The notes under the pieces were generated by a model that saw only the letters and a list, made by a program, of their open reading frames with translations, was not told the DNA's origin and did not search any database. Below, piece by piece: positions 11,750 through 21,980 of a stretch of 64,000 nt of DNA; the stretch's first letter is position 1; each line of letters starts with the position of its first letter. The stretch comes from Manis javanica (taxonomy: Eukaryota > Chordata > Mammalia > Pholidota > Manidae): contig NC_133174.1 of assembly GCF_040802235.1 (NCBI RefSeq), positions 107,327,647-107,391,646 of the forward strand, given 5' to 3'. Both the position numbers and the translations under genes were made by a program.

Positions 11750-12112
11750 ACTGGAAAATTTTATGTATGTTTGGAACAACTTGAGTATGTGGATCTACAT
11801 TTCAACTGTAAATTTTATGAAATCTAAATGAAGATCAAGAATTTCTGGTGAAAATTTATCATCCAAACTGAAATATGCTATAAGCATAAAATACACACCT
11901 GACTTCAAAGACTTCATATAAAAATATCTCATTGATAGTTTTCATAGTGACTATATGTTGAAATGAAGCAGATCAGATATATCGGGTTAAACACAATATA
12001 TTATTAAAATTAATTGTGTTACTTTTACTTTTTTAATGTGGCCACTAGAAAATTAGAAATTAGTGTGTGATTCACATTATATTTCCATTGGACGGTGCTG
12101 CTGTAATGGTAT
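11750..12112 (-). mobile_element. hAT-type MITE, MER33/Arthur-like
   Basis: The right end 'tccattggacggtgctgctg' is a hAT-type terminus related to that of the MER3-like copies in this window. The body has 'tttttaatgtggccactag', 'gttgaaatgaag' and 'cacctgacttcaaagac' blocks in reverse order. Family name is from memory; membership of the ttggacagc-ended hAT group is firmer. Confidence 0.55.
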
Positions 12113-13750
12113 CACAAAGGCAAAAGCTGCAGGAAGCAGCTATCACCCCCAGGCTGGGGGTTGGGCAGGGAGAGAAGAGGTGGTAATTATTAAAACTTGG
12201 AGAGGGCCTCTGTGGAGCTAAAACTCAGACTTCCAAAAAGGGAGCAGTTACCAGCTGAGCCTGGAATCTCTGCACTTGGCAGAGGGTCCCTGTGGTGCTG
12301 GGACCCAGACTCTTGAGGAAGGGGCAACAGAACGTCGGTGCTGTCCCTGAGCAGTTCTTCCAAGTGATGGAAATCTAAAAAACTGAATTCAGGGGCTGTT
12401 TTAGGAAGGCTGTGTGTTTTAGGGTGAAGAAGCAAGGCTAGAGTGATATTCACAGGAACCACAACCAGACAGGAAACCCACAGTAAGCCAACAGGTGGGA
12501 GCAAATCTCTTCCTCCTCCAGCTTTGTGGTCTTCCTCTACTGTCCCCCATTGGCAGAACCTAACGTAGAGTCAGCCCACAAAGCAGAAATGTGGTTTGTA
12601 GTGTCCTATCGCCAGTACCACAAAGCAGGGTGTACAAGAGGGTGACTGGGCCTCAGACAAGAACTTAATAACTGGCACAATACACACCTGCTTGTGAGAA
12701 AGATACTCGGTTAATTCCCAACTATCTCTACAGCCCTTTCATTATGCTAAGTTGTGGCTGGGAAGTGGCTCTATGGACAGGAACTACCAATTTCAGTTCC
12801 CTTTGCATCTAGGTGGGGCTTTATGACAAGTCCTCACCAATGGAATGCTGGTGGAAGGGGTGTGTGCGACATTCAGGCCACTCTAAGAAGCTCACATGCC
12901 TTTTCCACTGTCTTTTTCCCCATCTGTTGGCTGGTTGTCAGTACCCAGGGTGACCTTGGATGCCATATGCTAAAAATGACAGTGCTAGTGTTACTTTAAT
13001 GGACACATAATGCTGCAGACACTGTGCCTTGGCCCCTCAATGGAAGGGGGTATAGATTCCGTAACTGCCATGAGATTGCCAAAGGTTTTCAAATCCACCA
13101 GCGGGGAGCTCACAAATGCTTACCAAAACTCTGCTCCCACTTACATAACACATTTTGTATAAGAACTATCCCTTTTACCTTTGAACTTATAGATTGTTTA
13201 GCTGAGAAAAAATGGATAGTCTTACAAGTTTTTGAGAATTTATTCACACATTCTAAATTGGATAGTACTTAGTATTGATAATGCTTTTGGTATAATAGCA
13301 TACTAATAAAGTTGTTAAGAAAATCTGGTGATTTTATGCAAAATATACATTCACTGGGCAGGGGTAGGGGACAGAGAATGAGGTTGAATTCTAGTACCTC
13401 CCTCTTCACCAGAACAAAGTGCTTTGTTTTTTCACATGCAAAATTATTAACAAGGGGTCTTCAGACTTTGATTAAAGTCACATGTTAACACACAAATTTG
13501 AACTTCCACCAACTCCTTCATTCAACAAAGGTATAAAAGGGAATGGTCCTTAGGCACCAATGTCACACAAACTATACTCAGAATTCTCAGATATGGGGGC
13601 TAGATTTGAGGAGATGAAGGAAGATTTTTCCTGGGTCAAAGAAAACAGTTGCTTTAGAACTTTCCACCCATTACATGAGGAAGTCTGGAAGCTTGCCAAC
13701 AAAGTCGTAAGATTTACTTAAATTCCTTTTAGACTGTTAAAAAGTTTTAC
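12113..13750. other. unassigned, probably old dispersed repeats
   Basis: 12120-12690 has the texture of an old LTR-like repeat ('gcagctatcacccccaggc', 'ccccattggcagaacctaac'). 12700-13010 also resembles a dispersed repeat ('cctcaccaatggaatgctgg'). I cannot name either family. The 104-, 81- and 82-aa ORFs here show no domains. Confidence 0.35.
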
Positions 13751-13769
13751 ATTTCTACCTTTAAATTTT

Positions 13770-14070
13770 GAAATATGAAGAATGTAAGGTAAACGAAACC
13801 AGACCAGGCAAGCGGCAACAAAGGAGCCAAAAAAAATTTATCAGTGCAATCCCAGAGCAAGGTTCACCACCGCGTATCCACGGGCCAGGGAAGTCGCGCC
13901 CAGCAGGAGGGGGCAACAGGCTCATCAAGGGGGCTGGGAGAGCTCTGAGGGTATCATGGACAGAACTAATTGGCCGGTATGGGTGTTGTGATCACTGATG
14001 ATTGGTCATGCTGGGTTGCTGGGGAGAGAGTACTGCGACACGTGTTCTAGGGGGGACCTGTGGCTAGGGA
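13770..14070 (-). other. CpG-rich segment, possible minus-strand LTR
   Basis: CpG is clearly more frequent here than in the flanks (for example 'ccaccgcgtatccacg', 'agtcgcgcccagcagg'). Read on the minus strand there are two CCAAT boxes (near 13993-14008 and 13966-13975), then an AT-rich TATA-like 'gataaatttt' (near 13835), then a T-run and a CT-rich tail. That is the order expected of an LTR promoter. No terminal TG/CA pair or target duplication was found, so a small CpG-rich promoter or another repeat remains possible. Confidence 0.3.
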
Positions 14071-14510
14071 CCTTCTGTTGAATCATTTGAGTGACATTCG
14101 CCATTCTCTTCCTTATTTGGCTCGAGTCGGGTTCCTCCAATGAGACGCATCCCTTCCTCCGCTCCCTCCGGTCTTACAAAGAAACTGGTCAAATATGTCT
14201 TTAGAAAGGTATCCAGCAACCTCTCATGAAGATCATGTGGAGTGTTGGCAAGAGTCTGCCAGAGAATGAAAGGAAGAGCTAGCTGTGCTAGTGTCTTAGT
14301 GGGAGTAGCAGGATGGTTTTCTGGGGCTTCATCACACTTCTGCTTCCAAGGGGGACAAGCTCTGGGAGAGGAATGAAGATGTCTTGAACAGCAATTTGGA
14401 TGGCTCTTTGTCTTTCTCCTCTTGTTCAAGTGTCTCTGGTAGCTGAAAGAGGTGGTGACTGACAAAGGGACTAGGAAGAGAGTTGGAACAGCTTTGATGA
14501 CCAAGTCCAA
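14064..14510 (-). other. 148-codon open frame, origin unknown
   Basis: An uninterrupted minus-strand frame starting with ATG. The product is basic at the N-terminus and has no signal peptide, membrane span or motif that I recognise. It lies immediately upstream (minus-strand sense) of the CpG-rich segment. It could be a chance frame or residue of an LTR element. No host gene context supports it. Confidence 0.2.
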
Positions 14511-14551
14511 GCACTGGGACGGCTCTGATACAGTTACTGGGCTCCTGAGTT

Positions 14552-14592
14552 CCCGCTCTCTCTCTCAGTGTCTCTCTCTCTCTCTCTCTCTC
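14552..14592. repeat. (CT)n microsatellite
   Basis: An interrupted CT dinucleotide run around one TCAGTG interruption, ending in a pure CT tract. Confidence 0.9.
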
Positions 14593-15395
14593 CGCATCTG
14601 CTGGCATGTCCTCTCAAATATACCCCAATTTCCTCTCTCCTCACTGGTCCTGCCAGAGTGCAGATCTTTGCTATGCTCACTTTCCTGTCACTTGCTTTCT
14701 TTCTCCTGAGACTCTGTACAAAAATATTTACTATTTTAAAGGGTCATTACCTCCCTTTTCAGTATCATCAACCCCCAGCTCCCTCTTCCAAGTTAGGCTC
14801 AAAAGGAATGACATATAGGTCACATATACTAGAATCAAAACTTATAAAGTTGTGCAAAAGTACATAAAATAAATTTGTTTTTATTAGAATTGTATATCAG
14901 TAGAAGTAAAAAGGATTACAAGTCTACCTACTGGTAGCTTAAGGGGCTGTGAAGCCACTAAGAGATCAGTGGATTAAGGCACATAAGGAGATTAAACTAC
15001 TTGTTTCTGAGATCAGTTGCCAACTTCCAAAAATATTGCCCTCAGCAGCTTTCAACTATCCCCTGAAATTCTCACTAATAGAATTCACTCTTAAAGAGCT
15101 TTCCAAAGAGACACAAATAGGTTTCCAGGTTCTTGTAGCAAAGCAGAGTAGTAGTTCACATTTAGTTTTGGCACACTCCCTGCTCAATAACTGGAAGGTG
15201 ACTGAAGCTCTCTGAGCTTTAGTTTCTTCATTTGTTAAAACAAAAAATCCTTTCTCTTCTCTGTACCCAACACCCATTTCTTGAGAGCCCCTGAGCAGCT
15301 AGTATTTATTATACAGTAAGATGCAAGCTGACAAGGCTGAAGATGGTCTCTCTTCCCATGGTATCCACATTTTATTAACTTTAGCTCAATAACGT
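14593..15395. other. unassigned sequence
   Basis: I recognise no gene or repeat. The 99-aa, 85-aa and 88-aa frames are unsupported. Confidence 0.4.
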
Positions 15396-15399
15396 ATCT

Positions 15400-15600
15400 C
15401 TGATGGATATTTGTAAGCTTTCATCTAATCTTCCCACCAGTTCTGTGTGGTAGTCTGATCATGTATCTATCTATATCTTACTTGACAAGGAAATGGTCTG
15501 ACAAAGGTTTGCATGATCTGCCCAACATTATGGAAAAAATTGGTGGTAAAACCAAGGTCAGAAATCATATCTCATCACTTCAGGCCCAGTGCAATTGCCT
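15400..15600 (+). mobile_element. diverged MIR-like SINE
   Basis: The order of 'catctaatcttcccacca', 'tctgtgtggtag', 'ttgacaaggaaatgg', 'tgcatgatctgcccaaca' and 'accaaggtcagaa' parallels the MIR core and 3' part, but every block is degraded. Confidence 0.45.
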
Positions 15601-15764
15601 AGAGATGAACATTTCCAACCTCTGTGTTTCTGGACCCTCCGTGGTTTGTTTCTGACCATCTAGACAATAAAAGGGAGGAGAACCCCAGGCTTTGCCCTGA
15701 GCATAAAACCTTAAGTCTCACCTCTCGTTTTATTATTCACTCTGTGTGCTCTGACTCATGTCCA

Positions 15765-15900
15765 ACCCTCTTCCACAACTCTGAATGCCCTTCCCACTGA
15801 GTCTACCAGCCCTTCATGGTCTGGCTAAGGTCCTTCTCCAGGCAGCCTCTCCTGACCAAGTCCATGCTACAGTCATTATTTCCTTACATCAAATTCCCTC
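15765..15900 (+). mobile_element. L2-like LINE fragment
   Basis: Text like 'ggtccttctccaggcagcct' and 'ctcctgaccaagtcc' resembles the L2 region just 5' of its tail. Diverged and short. Confidence 0.4.
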
Positions 15901-16327
15901 AGCACCTGAGAACCCAGAACCCTCAACTAGTTGGGGTGTGTGTGTGCGTGCATGCGCAGTGGTGGTAGGAGAAAAAGAGAAAAATGACAATCAGAGATTT
16001 AATCAAACTGCAGATTTTAGGCTGTTATCAGGATTAATACAAATTCACTTCAGTTTCTTCTGCTTGGTCTCTCCACCTAAAATTCTGAAAAGTGATCACT
16101 GATGGTAACCAGGTTGGCCTACAGGCTCTGCAAGATCCTCATGGAAGAATCAGTAGTCACGAGGCTGTCCTCCTTTATTTATGAAGTAAAGTGGGTTCAG
16201 ATATTGTAAAAAGACTGGCCAGCTTAACTCAAATTAAGTTTCTCCTCAGCCCCAAGTTAACCGGACAAATTCTGTCTTTGGAGTTTCCATCCCCCTGCTT
16301 TCTTAGCAGGTTGTATTACTCTCTGGA

Positions 16328-16353
16328 TGTGATATATATATATATATAATCAC

Positions 16354-16423
<70 letters not shown>

Positions 16424-16424
16424 G
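16328..16424. repeat. (TA)n microsatellite
   Basis: Nearly 100 bp of alternating TA with two short interruptions (aatcaca, aatatat). It is self-complementary and able to extrude as a cruciform. Length is likely polymorphic. Confidence 0.95.
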
Positions 16425-17095
16425 TCTATTTCAGCTTTTGAAGTAGCATTTTTTGCTGCTCTGGGGTGCAAGAAGGTGGGCACTTATTTGATACCTAGAA
16501 CATTTTCTATCACAACAACACAATCCAAAGGTGACCTGGGCATGTCTGAGAACTGTATTTTTCATCTATTTGACAAGTGAAATTTATAGCAGAAGGGATC
16601 AAAGCAGTGGGATGCTGGAAAGGAAATTTGCATAGAAATTTCAGAGCTGAAAAGGTTAGTGATCCAATGAGAATGGATAGCCCTGGGGAGTTCTGAAGCC
16701 CTTGTTCTAAGAAAAGGAAATGACATGGGGTTCTCTTTCATTTGAAGGATGATGAGATGGCTTAGGATAACAACGCTCACTTCGAAGTGATGAGCTATCC
16801 CATTTGAGTTTCAGCTACATTAAAATGGATGGTTGCAAGGATCAGAATGATATGCTTATCAGTTATATGTCTAAACAGTTACAGGGATATCTACCCTTTG
16901 GAGGTAGAACTCTTATGGGAGCCCTAACAAAGTGAGGTAGCTCATCCTGGGTAACTACAGGGGACCAGAGATGAAGTCATATATACAGATGACCTACGTC
17001 AGTCTAAAGATTTCCATAATAGTTCAGTTCAACAAACAGTTCTCAAAGGTCTCTTTTCCAGGCACTCTGCTAGCTGCCAGATGCAGAGATAGTAA
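16425..17095. other. unassigned sequence
   Basis: No gene or repeat recognised. Confidence 0.4.
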
Positions 17096-17099
17096 CTAG

Positions 17100-17350
17100 C
17101 TGTAATAGTCAAGCATTATCAAGAATTGTTTTAATGTGAGACCCTCTGTAGGTGCTTTAGACATATTATCTCACTTCATTTCTTCCATTACCCTATGGCG
17201 TATTCTTCCCCACTTTACAAATGAGAAAAAGGATGTGTAGAAAGGTTAACTAATTTGCCTAAGGTTATACAGGTAGTACACAGCAGAGGTAGGACTTAAC
17301 CCCAGATATATGTAATTCCAAACTTCACGATCTAACCACTATACATATTG
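17100..17350 (+). mobile_element. MIR SINE
   Basis: MIR order is visible: 'gtaggtgctttagacatatt', 'ctcacttcatttcttcc', 'ccactttacaaatgag', 'ggttaactaatttgcct', 'ttatacaggtagtac' and 'gatctaaccactatac'. Confidence 0.8.
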
Positions 17351-17499
17351 CCTTACTGACAGCTAAACTTTAAGACCCTCATGGTGAAGCAGTAGACACA
17401 TACACAAAGTGATAGTTTCAAACTACTGCTAAATGCTAAGACAGAGAGGGAGGCCTAGGATGCCAGGAGAATATATAGAAAGGGCCCCTGAGTAGCAGC

Positions 17500-17735
17500 A
17501 CAGCACATGGATTTGTAAGAGCACAGACTCTGGAGCCAGCCAGCCAGGCCGAGTAAGTCTGGCTTTGCCACTTACCAATTATGTGAACTTGGACAAGTTA
17601 AACCTCTATGTGCCTCAGTTTCCTCATCTGAAAAAAAGGATAATAAAAGAACCTAATTCATAGAGTTGTTACGAAGATTAAAAGTGCTTAGAATAGTTCC
17701 TGGCACATAATAAGTGCTATACACATGTTAAATAA
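17500..17735 (+). mobile_element. MIR SINE (5' and core)
   Basis: It begins in the tRNA-like 5' part ('gtaagagcacagactctgga'), then 'tggctttgccacttacc', 'tgtgcctcagtttcctcatc' and 'tagagttgttacgaagatt', ending 'tcctggcacataataagtgc'. One of the best-preserved MIRs in the window. Confidence 0.88.
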
Positions 17736-17769
17736 AATAAGTAACCTGAACTCTAAATGGGGTTACAGG

Positions 17770-18125
17770 AAAGGCTTCTTGAAAGTGCTGATGCCAGAGC
17801 TGAGTCATAGAGAATGAGTAAGAGTTAGCCAGGTGAAGGAAGGTGGGAAAGGTGGGCCAGGCAGGGAGAGAACATGAACCAACGCCACCATTGTTGGTGG
17901 TGGCTAACTATTAGCAGCTTAGTCATTCTAGGCTAGAATGTAAAGTGCAAAAAAGGAAGAGGTAGGGGCAGGTCTAAAAAGGCCTTATAAGTCATTTAAA
18001 GCAGTCTGGACTTTATTTTATATGGGACAGTGAACCATGGAAGAGAAGGATTTTATGCAGGGGAACAATATGGACAGATGTACATGGGAGGGTAGATTTG
18101 TTATATGATCTGAAATGTACTTTAA
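17770..18125 (+). mobile_element. ancient dispersed repeat, L1ME4-like (segment 1)
   Basis: It carries the 'agctgagtcatagagaatga', 'gtgggccaggcaggg', 'gcagtctggactttattt' and 'aaggattttatgcaggggaa' series of a common, very old GA-rich mammalian repeat. The same series occurs at 53740-54600. The class name (L1ME4-type 3' region) is from memory and uncertain. The element seems to continue at 18795 and at 21100. Confidence 0.5.
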
Positions 18126-18794
18126 AAACACTCAGCCTGGACAGTGTGAAATATACACACATGTACACATATACATGTATATACAGATATTAACAGGGAC
18201 AGTAACTATCTGAAGTACCCCAGTGAGGAACACACTCCAGTGGTGCTTAGCTAGCATCTGAAAAACTATTTATGAGTCCACACTCCAGAGACAGCCACTG
18301 GAAAGCTTCAACCAATCTACCCAAATCTACACCAGAGGGTTTAGCTCATTAGTATAACAGATGTTAGAAATATTGGTGAAATAACTGGTATTCTTGATTT
18401 AGGGTGCAACAATTTTCTCTGCCTTTGCATGAATGGGACCTAAGAAGCCAGTGATTCCAGAGTGGCACTCTAGGTCTAGGAACCCATTGCGTCATGCACC
18501 CTGACACTTCACAGATGATTACGTTGCCTGATTCGACCACAAGTTTAGCTAAAATGCTACTACTGGAGAAATGCTAAATGTGCTTCAGTGAACCTTTCCT
18601 GCATAGTGCTTAATGGCTCTTATGAGGGCAGGTTGCAGGAAAATGTCTAACTGCTAATAAATGTATGCTTGGCAGAACTGGGTTGAAGTTCTATTTTCAT
18701 GGAACATAACACCTGGTAGGGAGATTGTGAGGGATGATTGTTAGACACAGCTATCTCCAGTCATTGGGAGCTACTGATAATCACTGAAAAGTAC
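18126..18794. other. unassigned insert within the ancient repeat
   Basis: This stretch separates two parts of one ancient repeat, so it is probably a later insertion. I see no LTR ends, tail or coding part. A local (ac/at)n-like patch lies at 18150-18190. Confidence 0.3.
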
Positions 18795-19320
18795 CTAATG
18801 ATGTGAGAAGCTAAACTGACTTGATCAATTTGCAATAGGATTAAAAGAGGGAAAATATGGAGGTAGGGAGACAATTTAGGAGGAGGCTGCTGCAAGTGGT
18901 TCAGTCAACAGATGATGAAGACCTAAACTAGGGCAGTGACAGTGAGTAAGAAGAGAATGTAGCCAAATCAGGAAGTCTTGGGTGATCCATTAGATGGTAA
19001 GGTCCAGAGGCAGTTTGTGATTACTTATGGGCTTTTTGTTTGAGTGACTGGGCAGATACTGGTGACACTCACTGAGGTAGGGGACAGTATAATAACCAAA
19101 AGAAGAGAAAGCTTGGGGGTTGGAGGAGATGCAAGCATTTTTGATATGCTGAGCTTAACATCTACATGGATATCTATAGCATTTACTGCAGTAATTTGGA
19201 TAATACACACTTGAAGCTCAGGGGAAAGTCAGGGCTGGAAATAAAGACGGGAGGTCATCAGCACACAGGGGCTAGAGAATACTTTAAGAAGGGATGAATT
19301 CTCAGCTACCATAAAACAAA
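18795..19320 (+). mobile_element. ancient dispersed repeat, L1ME4-like (segment 2)
   Basis: Continuation of the GA-rich repeat: 'ggaggctgctgcaagtggtt', 'actagggcagtgacagtgag', 'aagtcagggctggaaataaa' and 'gggaggtcatcagcacacag'. A plus-strand L1 tail interrupts it next. Confidence 0.5.
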
Positions 19321-19344
19321 GTCAATAGACGATGTTTAAAAAGT

Positions 19345-19557
19345 GTTTGTCAAGAAATAGTAGAATGTGGAAAACAGCCTGGTGGTAGAATTACCATATG
19401 ATCCAGCAATTCCATTTCTGGGTATATATCCAAAAGAAGTGAAAGAAGGGATTCAAACAGATATTTATATACTTGTATTCACAGCAGCACGTTCATAATA
19501 GCCAAAATGTAGAAACAACTCAAATGTCCATCAACAAATGAATGGATAAACAAATAT

Positions 19558-19591
<34 letters not shown>

Positions 19592-19980
19592 GAACAGAAT
19601 ATTACTCAGTCTTAAAAAGGAATGAAAGTCTGATATGTTATGACACGGATGACCCTTGAAGACACTGCTAAGTGAAATATGCCAGATATCAAAGGACAAA
19701 TATTGTATGATTCTATTTCTATGACTTACCTAGAATAATCAAATTCATAGCAACAGGAACTAGAAGAGTGTTTACCAGGGGCTGCAGGGGAAGGGAATGG
19801 GAAGTTATTGCTTAATAGGTACAGAATTTCAGTTTGAAATGATGAAAAAATTCTGGAGATGGTAGTGGTGACGACTGTACAATGTGAATGTATTTAATGC
19901 CACTGAACTGTATACTTAAAAATGGTTAAAATGGTAAATGTTATGCTATGTATATTTTACCATAATAATAATAAAAAGAA
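19345..19980 (+). mobile_element. 5'-truncated L1 (L1MA/MB type)
   Basis: It starts in the ORF2 C-terminal zone ('taccatatgatccagcaatt', 'ccatttctgggtatatatcc', 'atgtccatcaacaaatgaat') and runs through the 3' UTR ('tgccactgaactgtatactt', 'aatggttaaaatggtaaatg') to an (AAT)n end. It inserted into the ancient repeat and carries an internal GT microsatellite. Confidence 0.85.
19558..19588. repeat. (GT)n microsatellite
   Basis: About 15 uninterrupted GT units within the L1 tail. Confidence 0.95.
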
Positions 19981-20309
19981 ATAGTAGGATAATCATATTT
20001 TTTTAAATGACTGAGGCAAACACCATAAGGAACAAATCACTTCAAAGAGTAATTGCTTCTGGAAAGGAAAAATGAGTAGGATAGGGACTTCTGCTTATCA
20101 TTATGAGCCTTTGATACTCTTATTTTTTTCACTATACGCATGTATTACATTGACAGAAATAAAAACATCTCAAACTGGGAAAAAAAGTGGATGAGATCAC
20201 TTAGGGAGCTTGAGGAGTTGGTGGAAGAAGAGCTCCCTTAAGGTAAAGGTTGCAAGAAACAATAACCCACTAAAATAAGGTAATAAAGAGAGGGTTATTG
20301 CAAGGATCC

Positions 20310-20515
20310 AGGGAACTCACACAGAAAAAAGAGCATAGACAATACAGTCAATAATTCTGGAACATCATTCGCCATAGACAGATAGTAACTACACTAGTTG
20401 GGATGAGCATTTAATCATGGAGATTACTGTCGAATCACTATGTTGTGTACTTGAGGCCAATATAATATTGTATATCAACCATCCTTCAATAAAAAAATAA
20501 AAATAAAACAAATAC
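20310..20515 (+). mobile_element. 5'-truncated L1 3' end, laurasiatherian-type tail
   Basis: 'agacagatagtaactacact', 'tcgaatcactatgttgtgta' and 'caatataatattgtatatca' are followed by an A-rich tail. Related copies lie at 48095-48575 and 52130-52505. Confidence 0.8.
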
Positions 20516-20559
20516 ATGTGGGAAGTGCTTAATAAAATATCTACTTTTTCTTTTGAAAA

Positions 20560-21090
20560 AAAAATGTGTTCTGCAGTGAGCACTGCAGCATCTCACAGGA
20601 ACTAGAAAACTGTCTGGGTGCCCTCTGCTGGGCCTGATGCTGTGACCTCTCCCACCACGCCCCTCTCCCCTTGGTCTTCTCACAATACTTCCTCTCCCTC
20701 CTCCTGCTGCTATTCCACATCCTCTCTGGCTCAAGATCTCTTCCTTGCTCCTCTGGGAGTGCTGGCTTTATTCTGCCCACCCCCTCCCTGCCAGGCAGTG
20801 TCTTCCAGTCACCTCTCCACTCTCAAGTAGCCCAAACTGCAGCTTCAGCCTCTGTGGCTATTTGGCCTCTCAGCATGATACCCTACAGTCAACTTCCTCC
20901 ATATCGCTACATTCCTGGGAGAGAGAACTGCGCCCCTAGGCAGGTGTCAGTCCCTGGCTAGATATCCTAGATATCCATCCCTAGTCCTATCAGCTGTGTG
21001 CCAAAGCTTTACCATCCCTTCCTGAGAGACTACAGGTTGGGCAGTATTACAATAAAGGAGACTTAAGCTGGGCATTATCCCAAAATATAA
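20560..21090. other. C+T-rich unassigned sequence
   Basis: 20610-20830 is strongly pyrimidine-rich on the plus strand and produces several overlapping short ORFs in multiple frames. That pattern comes from low stop-codon density, not from coding. No family recognised. Confidence 0.4.
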
Positions 21091-21099
21091 TTGCTATCA

Positions 21100-21625
21100 A
21101 ATAAGATCCTTGAGGAGTAGGAGAATCAGGAGAAGAAAAGCTAGGGAAGACAAAGATTCAGGCAGGCTGAATAGTGTTAAATGCTGTAGAGCAAGATTAC
21201 TTAAAGACTAGAAGGTGTCCATTGCATTTGGCAGTTGAGCGAGTGAAAAAAAAGGAAGTGGCACATCAAGTATAGACCATTATTCCAAGAGGCTTGGCTG
21301 ATGAGGGAATAGCTGAGGAGGACACTGGGTAAAAAGGCTTTTGTTTTCATTAAAACAGAAAAGAGGTTCTGTTGTGGTTACAAAAGGCGCAGAGCAAAGA
21401 ATTGTTGGTCAGGGCAAAGAATTGTTAAGAGCTTGGCAGGTGAAAAGGTTGGTACTGAACTGGAGAGGGACACATTATCCTGAGAAAGGCAGAAAATTCT
21501 AAGAACTGCAATTGTAGCTTTTCAATTCAGAGTTAGTCTTATATTTGTGATAGAGACCAACCCTGACCATAGAGCTACTCTTAATAGAAGAAAAGAGGGA
21601 GGACAGAACCTAGGAGGATGCCAAC
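21100..21625 (+). mobile_element. ancient dispersed repeat, L1ME4-like (segment 3)
   Basis: 'gtgttaaatgctgtagagca', 'ggtgtccattgcatttggca', 'ccaagaggcttggctgatga' and 'acctaggaggatgccaacac' fit the distal part of the same GA-rich repeat. It probably belongs to the element starting near 17770. The block order is not fully collinear with my memory of the family. Confidence 0.4.
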
Positions 21626-21854
21626 ACCTACCAATGCAAGTGAATGTAGACTCCAGATCTGATCATGTGAGGTGAATGTTTACTTTGGGTCTAGCTTTCC
21701 CGACCATTGAATGGCTCTGGATCTATTCCCCTTAAGACTTAATTGGCTACATGCCCCATGAATGCCAACTAATAACCTTTATAAATCATAATACGAAAGG
21801 AAAATATGTAGCAATAAAGTCATATATCATACCCTGGACAGAGGACAGAGATGG

Positions 21855-21980
21855 GAATCATGAGCTCTGCCACCTTCCTTCTCTGGGCTCCATTTCCCCA
21901 CATGTAAACGTGAAGGGGCTGGTCTCAGTTGTTTCTTGGCTCCCCAGGTTAGAACACTCCAAATCTCTGACTTCTGATTT
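21855..21980 (+). mobile_element. MIR3-like SINE fragment
   Basis: 'tctgggctccatttcccc', 'catgtaaacgtgaaggggct' and 'aacactccaaatctctgact' parallel the MIR3 3' half. Short and diverged. The 125-aa ORF at 21751-22128 overlaps it and is a chance frame. Confidence 0.45.

Noticed and set aside
14064-14510. 148-aa minus-strand ORF as a host gene
   Set aside because: No domain, signal, family resemblance or splice context; kept only as an unknown open frame.
16328-16424. TA palindrome as a replication origin or designed inverted repeat
   Set aside because: A simple dinucleotide tract explains the symmetry.
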